Of a DNA stretch of 64,000 nt, positions 45,619 through 54,011 are shown in pieces. The notes under the pieces were generated by a model. The model ran no database searches and was not told the origin of the DNA. It saw nothing but the letters and a program-made list of their open reading frames with translations. Location of the stretch: NCBI GenBank assembly GCA_017308495.1, contig JAFKES010000079.1:62001-126000 (forward strand), given 5' to 3'. The translations under genes were made by a program, and so were the position numbers. Origin of the DNA: Afipia sp. (GTDB lineage Bacteria; Pseudomonadota; Alphaproteobacteria; Rhizobiales; Xanthobacteraceae). Every line of letters starts with the position of its first letter. Within the stretch, counting starts at the first letter, position 1.

Positions 45619-46241
45619 CGCTTTCCATCGACAACCTCTTGCAGCATGCCGCCGAACTCGTCTCGCAACAGCCGACGCTGGCGATCGCGTCCGTTTTCGT
45701 CCTCGCACTGTCCGAATCGCTGCCCGTCATTGGCACCGTGGTGCCGGGCACCGCGACGATCCTGACGGTCGCGGCAATCGCGGGGGCCGGGCTGATCCCG
45801 GTATGGGCAGTGCTTCTCGCCGCTTGCCTCGGCGCGATCGTCGGAGATGGCGTGGCCTATTGGATTGGGCATTCCTATCAGGAGCGGGCGCTGCGGATAT
45901 GGCCCTTGTCGCGTTACCCCGACGCGATCGCGCGCTCGGAGGAGTTCTTTGCACGTCATGGCGGCAAGTCAATCGCGATCGCGCGCTTTACCCCGGTCGT
46001 GAGGGCCTTTGTGCTGCTGGTCGCGGGCATATCGAGAATGTGTCCTCGCCGCTTCTATATCGCGAATATCGCCTCCGCGGTGATTTGGGCGATGTCTCAC
46101 GTCATCCCAGCGGCTGCCGCCGGGGCATCGTTCATTGCGCTCCATCAGCGCGTCGGCGTATTGCCGCTGGTTGCATTCGCGGGGCTTGGTCTGGTCTTCC
46201 TCGTGTGGTGGACGCTGCGAGCGCGGCCGCGGCTCGATTGA
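45615..46241 (+). CDS. DedA-family membrane protein
   Basis: The 208-residue DedA/SNARE-associated protein contains ALSESLPVIGTVVPGTATIL (re-entrant loop with Glu), GDGVAYWIGHSYQERAL (the G-D-x-x-x-Y-x-x-G motif), and FFARHGGKSIAIARFTPVVR (the F-x-x-x-G-x-x-x-x-x-x-R-F-x-P-x-x-R motif). DedA proteins flip undecaprenyl phosphate or phosphatidylethanolamine back across the inner membrane and confer resistance to cationic peptides and alkaline stress. A PAP2 phosphatase, also of lipid-carrier type, lies 1.4 kb downstream. No gene is seen between 46242 and 46475. Confidence 0.9.
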   Translation: MTLSIDNLLQHAAELVSQQPTLAIASVFVLALSESLPVIGTVVPGTATILTVAAIAGAGLIPVWAVLLAACLGAIVGDGVAYWIGHSYQERALRIWPLSRYPDAIARSEEFFARHGGKSIAIARFTPVVRAFVLLVAGISRMCPRRFYIANIASAVIWAMSHVIPAAAAGASFIALHQRVGVLPLVAFAGLGLVFLVWWTLRARPRLD

Positions 46242-46475
46242 CCCTCATCTCAATATAAGGCGGACCAACCAAGCCGCCGCGTTGGACTAGCGTCCGGCTC
46301 GGCCGCGAGCGCGTCCGTTTGTCATAGCGCTCCCTTCGGTCCTGCACTTTCAAAAAGCCGGGCTCATTCGCCGATAAGTCTTCCTTCGTACCTCTCATGT
46401 GCCCCGACGTATCGGGTCGCCGCAAACGCATTCCATGGGCGGATGCCATCTGGGTCGAAGATAAGGAAAAATAGC

Positions 46476-47264
46476 ATGAGCCGATCTCAGTACGCAGACG
46501 CGGAGCTGATGCTCAATAAGGTGCCGGAGGTTACCGTTTATTTCTGGATCATCAAAATTCTTGCCACAACAGTTGGTGAAACAGCGGCGGACTTGCTTGC
46601 GACCGAACTCGGCCTGGGCCTCACAGTCACATCGTGGATCATGACCGCCGTATTCGTCGTCGCGCTCATCGTCCAATTGCGCGCCAAGCGCTATATTCCG
46701 ACACCCTACTGGCTCACCGTCGTCTTGATCAGCGTTGTCGGAACACTCATATCCGACAATCTCGTCGACGGCATGGGGGTCAGCCTCATCACCACGTCGA
46801 TCGCCTTCGGGCTGTTTCTCGCAGTGGTGTTCACGGTCTGGTTCCTGAGCGAGCGGACACTTTCGATCCACTCGATCTTCACGCGCAAGCGCGAGCTGTT
46901 CTATTGGGCAGCCATTCTGTTCACCTTCGCGCTCGGCACCTCGGCCGGCGACCTCATGGCCGAGCGATTCAATCTTGGCTATGGACCGGCTGCGATTGTG
47001 TTCGCGACGATGATCGCAGTGACCTTCGCGCTCTATCGGTTCGCACGGCTGAACGCGATCCTCGCCTTCTGGGTCGCCTACATTCTGACACGCCCGCTCG
47101 GTGCATCCGTCGGTGACTTTTTGGCCAAGCCGGTCATCGCCGGCGGCCTGGGCTGGGGCACTATCAATACGAGCCTGCTGTTCCTCGTAGCAATCCTTGG
47201 GCTCGTCGTCTTCCTGACCGTCAGCAAGGCAGATCGCATCGAGCAACTGCCGGCGGAAACCTGA
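46476..47264 (+). CDS. COG4705-family multi-pass membrane protein (second paralogue)
   Basis: The 262-residue protein is similar in length and pattern to the one at 44258. It starts SRSQYADAELMLNKVPEVTV, then YFWIIKILATTVGETAADLL; the second repeat reads RELFYWAAILFTFALGTSAG followed by DLMAERFNLGYGP. The shared phrase FWIIKILATT-[LV]-GET shows the two are paralogues within one cluster. AAGGAAA precedes the ATG. The role is unknown. Confidence 0.82.
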   Translation: MSRSQYADAELMLNKVPEVTVYFWIIKILATTVGETAADLLATELGLGLTVTSWIMTAVFVVALIVQLRAKRYIPTPYWLTVVLISVVGTLISDNLVDGMGVSLITTSIAFGLFLAVVFTVWFLSERTLSIHSIFTRKRELFYWAAILFTFALGTSAGDLMAERFNLGYGPAAIVFATMIAVTFALYRFARLNAILAFWVAYILTRPLGASVGDFLAKPVIAGGLGWGTINTSLLFLVAILGLVVFLTVSKADRIEQLPAET

Positions 47265-47274
47265 TCCTCCTTCG

Positions 47275-47302
47275 GAGCCGGGGATTGGCGCCGCCCCGGC
47301 TC
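47275..47302. terminator. GC-rich stem-loop
   Basis: GAGCCGGGG (47275-47283) pairs with CCCCGGCTC (47294-47302) with a 10-base loop, 10 bases after the COG4705 stop. No T-run follows, so Rho-independent termination is doubtful; it may attenuate or protect the RNA end. Confidence 0.4.
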
Positions 47303-47353
47303 TGAAAGCTCATCCGAGCCTAGCAATCGACGGCGCAGACAAAGGAGACTCCA

Positions 47354-47614
47354 ATGACGCGTTCAATGATCACGGCGGCTCTCTTGACCGCAGCAATCGG
47401 GCTCGCCGCCACCACGGCCGCGCGCGCGAATTGCGAAAGCGATCTCAAGCAACTCGAACAGGCGTTCGCCACGCCCAAACTTGCACCAACGGCGAAGGCG
47501 GCCCTCGATGAAGCGAAGGTCAAGGCCGTCGCTGCGCTCAAAAAGGACGACGACAAGACCTGCCACACCGCAGTCGCGGACGGACTGAAAAAGGCCGGCA
47601 TCAAGATGAAGTAG
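47354..47614 (+). CDS. Small secreted helical protein
   Basis: The 86-residue product has a signal peptide (TAALLTAAIGLAATTAARA) and then a small helical domain of about 62 residues (CESDLKQLEQAFATPKLAPT, ALKKDDDKTCHTAVADGLKK) with two Cys that could form a disulfide. AAAGGAG is 8 bases before the ATG. Similar small proteins have no assigned role. It probably shares a transcript with the PAP2 gene 43 bases downstream. Confidence 0.65.
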   Translation: MTRSMITAALLTAAIGLAATTAARANCESDLKQLEQAFATPKLAPTAKAALDEAKVKAVAALKKDDDKTCHTAVADGLKKAGIKMK

Positions 47615-47657
47615 TGGGCGCGCGTCGACGCGGCGCCCCACGATAAAGGCCAATTTC

Positions 47658-48077
47658 ATGCTCGAAACACTCAATCGGTCTTTGCTTGGATTGGTGGTCG
47701 CACCGACGGACTTATCCGTCGGTGCGTTCCTGTTTGCATTCGCCCTTGCAAAATGGGCAATCTTCGTCATTCCGGCGACGCTTACGCTTCTGTGGATCTT
47801 CGGCGATACGCAGGACCGGCGTGCGGCGTTTGGGGCGGGTCTTGCCGCCTGCATTGCGCTCGCCTTCGCGGGGGCCATTTCATCCTTTTATTTTCATCCG
47901 CTACCGTTCATGGACGGAGTTGCGCGGAACTATCTGCATCATGCAGTGGACAGTTCCTTTCCAAGTGACCATGCGACAGTTCTGTTTTCGATAGCCTGGT
48001 TTCTGCTGTTCGACCCGCGGCGACGGACAAAACGGATCGGAGGGGCGCTATTCATGCTTTCCTGCGCGGTCGGCTGG
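47658..48077 (+). pseudogene. PAP2/BcrC-type phosphatase, truncated
   Basis: About 140 residues remain: FALAKWAIFVIPATLTLLWI with the KxxxxxxR-like region, and AVDSSFPSDHATVLFSIAWF with the second PAP2 motif (PSDH here, usually PSGH). The sequence ends at AVGW, where members continue with R-V-Y-x-G-x-H-x-x-x-D, the third motif holding the nucleophile His. At 48077/48078 it meets a relaxase fragment on the other strand, and a chance stop follows at 48083. Without motif 3 it cannot dephosphorylate undecaprenyl diphosphate. Confidence 0.78.
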
Positions 48078-48207
48078 CCGTGAAGTCGTGGCTGCGGTCG
48101 ATGCGGTCGTCGCGCATCCGCGAGGCCGAGCGGTAGGCGGCGGACGCCACCGCGCTCGACCCGGCCTTGCGGCCGATGACCTTGACGTGAAGATGATAGA
48201 TCGCCAT
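48076..48207 (-). pseudogene. traA: TraA/MobA relaxase N-terminal stub
   Basis: The minus-strand frame starts MAIYHLHVKVIGRKAGSSAV, then ASAAYRSASRMRDDRIDRSH and DF. This is the invariant start of Ti-type TraA (MobQ/MobA superfamily), whose catalytic Tyr lies in AAYR. After about 44 residues the frame enters the PAP2 sequence, so the three-His motif and helicase part are lost. The start lies 24 bases from the oriT hairpin, in the usual orientation. Confidence 0.8.
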
Positions 48208-48230
48208 CGCGATCAAGAATTGGCACGGCC

Positions 48231-48264
48231 AAGCGCACGTCGGAACGACGTATAAGCGCGCCCT
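48231..48264. other. Predicted oriT/nic region (Ti/RSF1010 type)
   Basis: ACGTCG (48237-48242) and CGACGT (48246-48251) form a hairpin with loop GAA, followed at once by TATAAGCGCGCCCT (48251-48264). This closely fits the nic core of Q-type and Ti-plasmid oriTs (TAAxTGCGCCCT), with nicking expected next to the GCGCCCT part. It lies between divergent traA and traCD, exactly where the Ti-plasmid oriT sits. The relaxase stub cannot nick it, so transfer would need a relaxase supplied from elsewhere. Confidence 0.72.
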
Positions 48265-48358
48265 CGAAATGAATTTCTCGGGAAACTCTACAGCAATTGG
48301 CGAAGCGCTCAACTATCCTCACTTCATCGACAACAAGCGACGACGATGGAGGCAACAC

Positions 48359-48883
48359 ATGCGCAAACCACGCGACTACGATTCCGAACTGAAGGCGCTT
48401 GAAGACAAGGCCAGAGAACTCAAGACGCGCAAGGTGCAACAGCTTGGTGAACTGGTGATTGCCACGGGAGCCGATGCGCTCTCTACCGATGAACTGGCGG
48501 GTGCGCTGGTCGCCCTCGCCGAAACGAAGGAGACTGCGAAGACTGCGAAGACTGCGAAGCGGGAGGCTTGGGCGAAGCGCGAGGCTGCGTTCTTTCAGGG
48601 ACGGGCGCGGCATGACATGCGCACATGGCAGAGTGAGCGCCGCAAGCGCACGAAACACCTGATCGAACTCGGCGGTCTTGTCATCAAATCCGGCGTCGTG
48701 GACTTAACCGGCGACGACCGCGCCACCATGTTCGGCGCACTCATCTGGATCGCCCACAAGCTCAAAAGCGAGCGGCGTGAACAGGCTTGCGCGCTTTGGG
48801 CCGGAAAGGGAAAAAAGGCGTTCGAGTTGGAGGGCGGCGATACCCGGGAGGTGGCGACAACTACCCCAACGGTCAGCCGTTGA
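48359..48883 (+). CDS. traD: TraC-TraD fusion, conjugal transfer protein
   Basis: In this 174-residue protein residues 1-55 resemble TraC (YDSELKALEDKARELKTRKV, QQLGELVIATGADAL). Residues about 85-160 resemble TraD (KRTKHLIELGGLVIKSGVVD, TMFGALIWIAHKLKSERREQ). The two small proteins are separate in the Ti plasmid. The linker contains three copies of a 9-base repeat GACTGCGAA (48532-48558) encoding TAKTAKTAK. GGAGG precedes the ATG. These proteins assist the relaxosome at oriT. The end (REVATTTPTVSR) may be altered by the junction with the next region. Confidence 0.8.
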   Translation: MRKPRDYDSELKALEDKARELKTRKVQQLGELVIATGADALSTDELAGALVALAETKETAKTAKTAKREAWAKREAAFFQGRARHDMRTWQSERRKRTKHLIELGGLVIKSGVVDLTGDDRATMFGALIWIAHKLKSERREQACALWAGKGKKAFELEGGDTREVATTTPTVSR

Positions 48884-48899
48884 TTTGCAACGGCACCCA

Positions 48900-49382
48900 T
48901 TACCTGTCGACGAAACGGTTACCACTCCATCGCCACGTCCGTTGTCGGCCGTGGTCGTACTCGACCTCGATCGCTGGGGTGGTATCGAGGCTTGTCAATG
49001 TGATTTCATTTGCTTGGACGCTCATCACCAGATGGTATCGTCCGCCATGCGACATGTAGACTTGGTGGAGGCATTTCCCGCTGTCACAAAACGTGTCGCG
49101 GCCAACACACCTTAGATCATGAAAATGAAGGGCAATCAGACGCAACCTCCCGACGTCAATGAAGCGGCTGAAACCACTGGCCGCCGTTAGCTCGTCACCG
49201 CATGCCTTCGTATATTTTCGAAGGCTTGCCCGCACTTCCGCAGGTAGATTTTGGACATAGGTACGGCTGGATCGATTTTCTTGGGCCGGAGAACTGGCGA
49301 GCGAGAATGCTGACGGAGCAACGACTATCGAGGTGACCGCGCTCAGGATTGCCGCAGCAAACAATCGATCCAACGTTCTCAT
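48900..49382 (-). CDS. Periplasmic protein of unknown function, RND-operon tail
   Basis: The 160-residue product has a signal peptide (LFAAAILSAVTSIVVAPSAF). Its mature part has four Cys in KACGDELT, DLRCVGRDTFCDSGKCLHQV and a C-terminal beta segment (YDHGRQRTWRWSGNRFVDR). The start overlaps the RND stop by 4 bases, so it is co-translated with the pump. No family recognised; two disulfides or metal binding are possible. Confidence 0.65.
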   Translation of the reverse strand: MRTLDRLFAAAILSAVTSIVVAPSAFSLASSPAQENRSSRTYVQNLPAEVRASLRKYTKACGDELTAASGFSRFIDVGRLRLIALHFHDLRCVGRDTFCDSGKCLHQVYMSHGGRYHLVMSVQANEITLTSLDTTPAIEVEYDHGRQRTWRWSGNRFVDR

Positions 49383-52300
49383 ACTGAGACCTCCAATTCC
49401 AACGACGATTTTTCTTGTTCAACAATAATTCCAGCACGGCGCTCCACCCATCGATAGATCGCCGGCAACAACAGCAACGTCAGAACGGTGGATGACAGGA
49501 CGCCGCCGATGACGACGGTAGCAAGCGGTCGTTGCACTTCCGCGCCCGCGCCGTGCGCGACCGCCATAGGTATAAAGCCGATGCCCGCGACCAAGGCGGT
49601 CGACAACACCGGACGAAGGCGATCCGTGGCGCCTTGCCGAACAGCCTCGACAACCGGCAGGCTTCGCCGCAACTCGTTGATATGATCGATCAGGACGAGG
49701 CCATTCAGCATCGCAATGCCAGAGACAGCGATAAAGCCGATTGCGGCGGTGATCGAGAATGGCATGTCCTGTAGCCATAGTGCCAATACGCCACCGGTGA
49801 TCGCGAACGGGATGCCAGTATAGACGATCGCGGCGTGACGCACACTTCCCAAGGCCGAGTAAACGAGCAGGAAAATCATCAACAGTGCCGCCGGCACGAC
49901 GATCATCAGACGAGCTCGTGCCGCTTCCAACTGGCGGAATTGGCCGCCGAACTCGACGCGATAGGAGTCGGGTAGCGAGAGCTTGCTATCGAGGCGTGTA
50001 CGGGCAGTGGCCACGTAACCTTCGATGTCGCTGGTCTTGAGGTTGACCATCAAGGCTGCGCGACGTTTGGCATTGTCGTGCAGGATCGGCTCGACCGTTC
50101 TCACTTCGCGCAGCCGTGCAACGCGGTCGAGTGGCACGAGGCCCAACGCACCGACACGTAAGGGAAGAGCGAGGATCGATTTTATGTCTGCGCGCTGGGC
50201 CTCCGGCAAGCGAATGACAATGGCGTGTCGATGTTCGCCATGCGCGATGAAGCCGACCTCGTCACCGCCGATCGCCGAGGCGATGGCACGGTTGACTTCG
50301 GCGGTCCCCAGCCCCAATCGTACCATGGCGTCGCGATCGATCTCGACCACCATACTGTGGGTGCGGCTGGCGGCTTCGAATGCGACATTGGCGGTGCCGG
50401 GCAGGTTCTGCAATTCCTCCCGCGCCTGCGCGGCGAGCCGCTCAAGCACGTCATAATCGTCGCCGAAGATCTTGACCGACAGGTCCGCGCGCGTCCCCTC
50501 CAGCATCTCATTGAAGCGCATCTCGATCGGCTGCGCGAACAGGAACGATTGCTCGGGTGCCAGCGCGGTCGCAGCTTTCTCGATCGCCGCGACCAGTTCG
50601 CTCTTGTCGCGCGGCATATCGGCGCCTTGCGGCCATTGGTCCAGCGGCTTGTAAAAGATGTAGAGGTCGTTTTCGTTCGGCGGCATCGGGTCGGTCGCGA
50701 CAGCGCTAGTTCCAATGCGGGAAAAAGTCCGGGTCACTTGCGGGAAACGGCGCAGAATTTCCCGCTCGGTTTGCTGTTCGATCGCAAGGCTACGATCGAG
50801 CGACATCCCGACGGGTTTGTAGACCATCGCAGTGATCGAACCCTCATCCAGGCGCGGCGTAAACTGCGAGCCAAGCGTCAGAAATGTTGCCAATGCCGCA
50901 CCTACCAAGGCTGTCGCGGACACGAACAGGACAGCGGGATGGCGGAGGACGAAGTTCAGGATGGGACCGTAGCCCCGTATCACGATGGCGGCGAACCGAC
51001 CATCATGGGTGATGGGACTGTGGGTGGGTGCATCCTGGACAGAGGGCACCGTCTCGCCGGTATCCGGCTTGCGCATCTTCCCACCCCGTAGAAACCTGGC
51101 GCATAGCGCCGGCACCAGCGTAAAGGTGACGATCAGCGCCGCCGCCAACGCCAACATCACAGCTTGCGCCATCGGGTGAAACAGTTTCCCCTCGACGCCA
51201 CCCAGGCTGAGTACGGGTACATAGACCAGGGCGATAATGGCAATGCCGAAGAATACAGGCCGCGCCACGCCGCCCGCGGCTTTTACGATCACGCCGCGAC
51301 GTTCATCGACGGTCAACTGGCGTCCTTTGCTCCGCTGCGCTTCGCCCAACAGACGCAATGTGTTCTCCACAACAACGATCGCGCCGTCGACGATCAAGCC
51401 GAAGTCAAGCGCGCCGAGACTCATCAGATTGCCCGAAATGCCAAGTGCGTGCATGCCCGTGATCATCATCAGGAACGCCAGCGGAATCACGGAGGTGACG
51501 ATCAGCGCAGCCCGCCAGTTGCCGACCACGATCAGCAGCACGACGGCAACCAGCAATGCGCCCTCGCCAAGGTTGCGCTCGACGGTCGCGATGGTGCGGT
51601 CCACCAGTTCGGAGCGATCGTATTGAACCTGTAGGATCATGCCCTTGGGCAGCGCCGCGCGCAGATTGGGCAATTGCGTGTCGACGCGCCGGGCAACCTC
51701 CCGGCTGTTCTGCCCGACCAGCATCATCACCGTGCCGAGCACAGTTTCCTTACCGTTGGCGGTCGCGGCGCCGTCGCGCGGCGCATGGCCGATGGCCACG
51801 GTGGCGAGATCGCCTACCGCGAGCGGTCGCACGCCGCCGGCAAATTTTACGGGTAATGCGCGAATCATCTCCGCCGTCATGACGCGCGCTTCGGTTCGGA
51901 CAGTAAAGCGCTGGTCGTTCCTGGTGATGGTCCCGCCGCCGGCATTGGAGACATTGGCGCCGACAGCCTGACCAAGCTCACTCGGCGTGATGCCCGCAAC
52001 CGTCAGTTTTTTCAGGTCTGGCTCGATGACGAACTGACGTTCGAGGCCGCCGTTGGAATTGACGTCGGCGACGCCCTGGATAGCGCGCAGCATCGGCCGC
52101 ACGATGTATTCCTGAGCCTCGAACAGCTCCATCAATTGCTGCTGCTCGTTCATGCCGGACGGCGGCTGCGCCCATTCGAGCGTGTAGTACCAGATCTCAC
52201 CAAGTCCGGTGGTGATCGGTGCGAGGCGTGGCGACGATCCGGCCGGCAGCGTGTCGCGGGCCGCCGTAAGTCTCTCATTGACGAACTGGCGCGCGCGAAG

Positions 52301-52609
52301 CTGGTCCGTGCCATCCTCATAGATCAGTGTGACCTGCGACAACCCGGTTTTGGTGAGCGATCGCATTTCGCGCAAGCCCGGCTGACCGCCCATGCTGCGC
52401 TCGATGGGCAGAGTCACGAGACGTTCGATCTCCTCCGGCGCCAAGGCCGGAACGGTCGTATTGATCTGCACCTGCACGCCAGTGATATCGGGGATGGCAT
52501 CGATTTGCAGGTTCAGGAAAGACCAGATTCCAAGACCGCCTATCAGCAAGGCAATGATCATTACCGTGAGCGGTCGGCCGGTTGTCCATTCCAGAAGTCG
52601 TCGCGTCAC
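49379..52609 (-). CDS. CzcA-type heavy-metal RND permease
   Basis: This 1076-residue pump starts at a GTG overlapping the outer-membrane gene stop. It begins VTRRLLEWTTGRPLTVMIIA; DAIPDITGVQVQINTTVPAL is the conserved first loop. Helix 4 reads GALDFGLIVDGAIVVVENTL with the single-Asp CzcA relay. GDEVGFIAHGEHRHAIVIRL and GQFRQLEAARARLMIVVPAA lie in the second half. A longer open frame upstream (to 52822) overlaps the CzcC-like gene in another frame and is not coding. The operon lacks the CzcB-type adaptor expected between the two genes. Likely substrates are Zn, Co, Cd or Ni. Confidence 0.93.
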   Translation of the reverse strand: MTRRLLEWTTGRPLTVMIIALLIGGLGIWSFLNLQIDAIPDITGVQVQINTTVPALAPEEIERLVTLPIERSMGGQPGLREMRSLTKTGLSQVTLIYEDGTDQLRARQFVNERLTAARDTLPAGSSPRLAPITTGLGEIWYYTLEWAQPPSGMNEQQQLMELFEAQEYIVRPMLRAIQGVADVNSNGGLERQFVIEPDLKKLTVAGITPSELGQAVGANVSNAGGGTITRNDQRFTVRTEARVMTAEMIRALPVKFAGGVRPLAVGDLATVAIGHAPRDGAATANGKETVLGTVMMLVGQNSREVARRVDTQLPNLRAALPKGMILQVQYDRSELVDRTIATVERNLGEGALLVAVVLLIVVGNWRAALIVTSVIPLAFLMMITGMHALGISGNLMSLGALDFGLIVDGAIVVVENTLRLLGEAQRSKGRQLTVDERRGVIVKAAGGVARPVFFGIAIIALVYVPVLSLGGVEGKLFHPMAQAVMLALAAALIVTFTLVPALCARFLRGGKMRKPDTGETVPSVQDAPTHSPITHDGRFAAIVIRGYGPILNFVLRHPAVLFVSATALVGAALATFLTLGSQFTPRLDEGSITAMVYKPVGMSLDRSLAIEQQTEREILRRFPQVTRTFSRIGTSAVATDPMPPNENDLYIFYKPLDQWPQGADMPRDKSELVAAIEKAATALAPEQSFLFAQPIEMRFNEMLEGTRADLSVKIFGDDYDVLERLAAQAREELQNLPGTANVAFEAASRTHSMVVEIDRDAMVRLGLGTAEVNRAIASAIGGDEVGFIAHGEHRHAIVIRLPEAQRADIKSILALPLRVGALGLVPLDRVARLREVRTVEPILHDNAKRRAALMVNLKTSDIEGYVATARTRLDSKLSLPDSYRVEFGGQFRQLEAARARLMIVVPAALLMIFLLVYSALGSVRHAAIVYTGIPFAITGGVLALWLQDMPFSITAAIGFIAVSGIAMLNGLVLIDHINELRRSLPVVEAVRQGATDRLRPVLSTALVAGIGFIPMAVAHGAGAEVQRPLATVVIGGVLSSTVLTLLLLPAIYRWVERRAGIIVEQEKSSLELEVSV

Positions 52610-53898
52610 TGGGACGCGCCCTGAAAACTGCGACCACCATTGAGTGCGCGAAGCTGAAGCATCGCTTCCATGGCCTCGCGCCGCGTGTCGAGCAAGGCTG
52701 ACAGCGCGTCCAGATACTGGCGCTGCATCTCGACGTAGGTTGCGACCGGAATCGCCCCCTGCCGATAGCTGTTGTTGGCGGTAGTGGCCGCGGTCGCGAA
52801 TTTCTCCGCCGCTGCGGGCCAAGTCGCAAGCACCCGACGCTTTGTTTCATAATAGGCAGCCTGCTCATAGACCTGCCTCGTGATGCGCCGGTTGGCGGCG
52901 ATCAGGGCCGCCTCTCCCTGGGACTGGCGGCTCAATTCTTGCGCGACGCCGGCAGCCTGGCTGTTCCAAATCGGCAACGTCGTCGTCAGTCGTACACCGA
53001 AATTGGTCTCGCGACTGTCTGACCTCGCGTGATTGACGTAAGGGCCTACCGAAACATTCGGTATACGTGCCGTTTGAGCAAGATCAGCGCGCAGACCTTG
53101 CTGCTGCAATTGCGCGAGCAGCGCTCGAATCTCGAAATTATTGGTGCCAGCCTGCTGCGCCATGCGTTCGGCTGACGGAAGGCTGGGTAGCCCAACGACC
53201 GGCGGAGCGATACGGATTCGCGCTTTGAGGGAGACACCACGAAGCTGGTTCAGCTCATAACTGATGGCACTGGCCTCTGAATCCGCAAGCACGGCGTTGC
53301 GCTCGGCCGTGATGGCGCCCGCTTCAAGAATGGTCGCGTCCAGCGCGGGCGCTACACCTGCCGGATCACGTTGCTCAACAATCTGTGCAAGCGCACGCAT
53401 CCGAGCAGCGACATCGCGCGCGGCCACGGCCTTTTGCTCGGCCGCAAACAAGGCATATCCCAAGGACCGTGCCCGGCTCGTCAGCGCTGCGTCGAACTGC
53501 GCAAGACCGATCCGCGCCAGCGCAATCTGACGTTCGGCGATGGCGCGACGGAGTGCGCCGCGGCCGGCAAGGTCGAGCGGCTGCATGATCGACACGCCAT
53601 AGGTTGGTCCCGCACCCGTCGGTGCGCCGGTCAAGCCGTCGGCCATCCGGCGTTCGCCGAACTCAAACGCAACCTCCGGATCCGGCAGGCGATCCGATGC
53701 ATCGCGTTCAGTCCCCGCAAGCCCGATCTGTCGGGCATAAAAGCGCCGCTCGGGGTTGTTCGCGACGACAATATTGGCGAGAGCATCGATCGACAGTACG
53801 GTCGCCTGCTGCGCATATGCTGGAGTCGCCAAGGCACCGGCCAACAAGGCAGCCTCCAGTATGCGAACGATTGTCAGAAGCACTTTTGGCATTGGCAC
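52606..53898 (-). CDS. CzcC-like outer-membrane efflux protein (TolC family)
   Basis: The 430-residue protein has a signal peptide (VRILEAALLAGALATPAYAQ) and two OEP repeats, the first containing NPERRFYARQIGLAGTERDA and DPEVAFEFGERRMADG. Its second half includes YVNHARSDSRETNFGVRLTT, then QGAIPVATYVEMQRQYLDAL. It precedes the RND gene with GTGA overlap and is divergent from the two-component system at 54012. It forms the outer-membrane duct of a tripartite pump. Confidence 0.88.
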   Translation of the reverse strand: MPMPKVLLTIVRILEAALLAGALATPAYAQQATVLSIDALANIVVANNPERRFYARQIGLAGTERDASDRLPDPEVAFEFGERRMADGLTGAPTGAGPTYGVSIMQPLDLAGRGALRRAIAERQIALARIGLAQFDAALTSRARSLGYALFAAEQKAVAARDVAARMRALAQIVEQRDPAGVAPALDATILEAGAITAERNAVLADSEASAISYELNQLRGVSLKARIRIAPPVVGLPSLPSAERMAQQAGTNNFEIRALLAQLQQQGLRADLAQTARIPNVSVGPYVNHARSDSRETNFGVRLTTTLPIWNSQAAGVAQELSRQSQGEAALIAANRRITRQVYEQAAYYETKRRVLATWPAAAEKFATAATTANNSYRQGAIPVATYVEMQRQYLDALSALLDTRREAMEAMLQLRALNGGRSFQGASQ

Positions 53899-54011
53899 AG
53901 GTCTCGATACGGACTTCTAGGCACCTAAGTGCCACGCTAATCTGAACGGAAGCTGTCAGCGTAAATACAGGTTTATCCGGTATGCGACTGTGACAATCAG
54001 GAGACCGAGCC

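Noticed and set aside
52610..52822. 71-residue N-terminal extension of the CzcA-type pump
   Set aside because: It overlaps the CzcC-like gene in another frame; RND proteins start a few residues before the first helix, matching the GTG at 52609.
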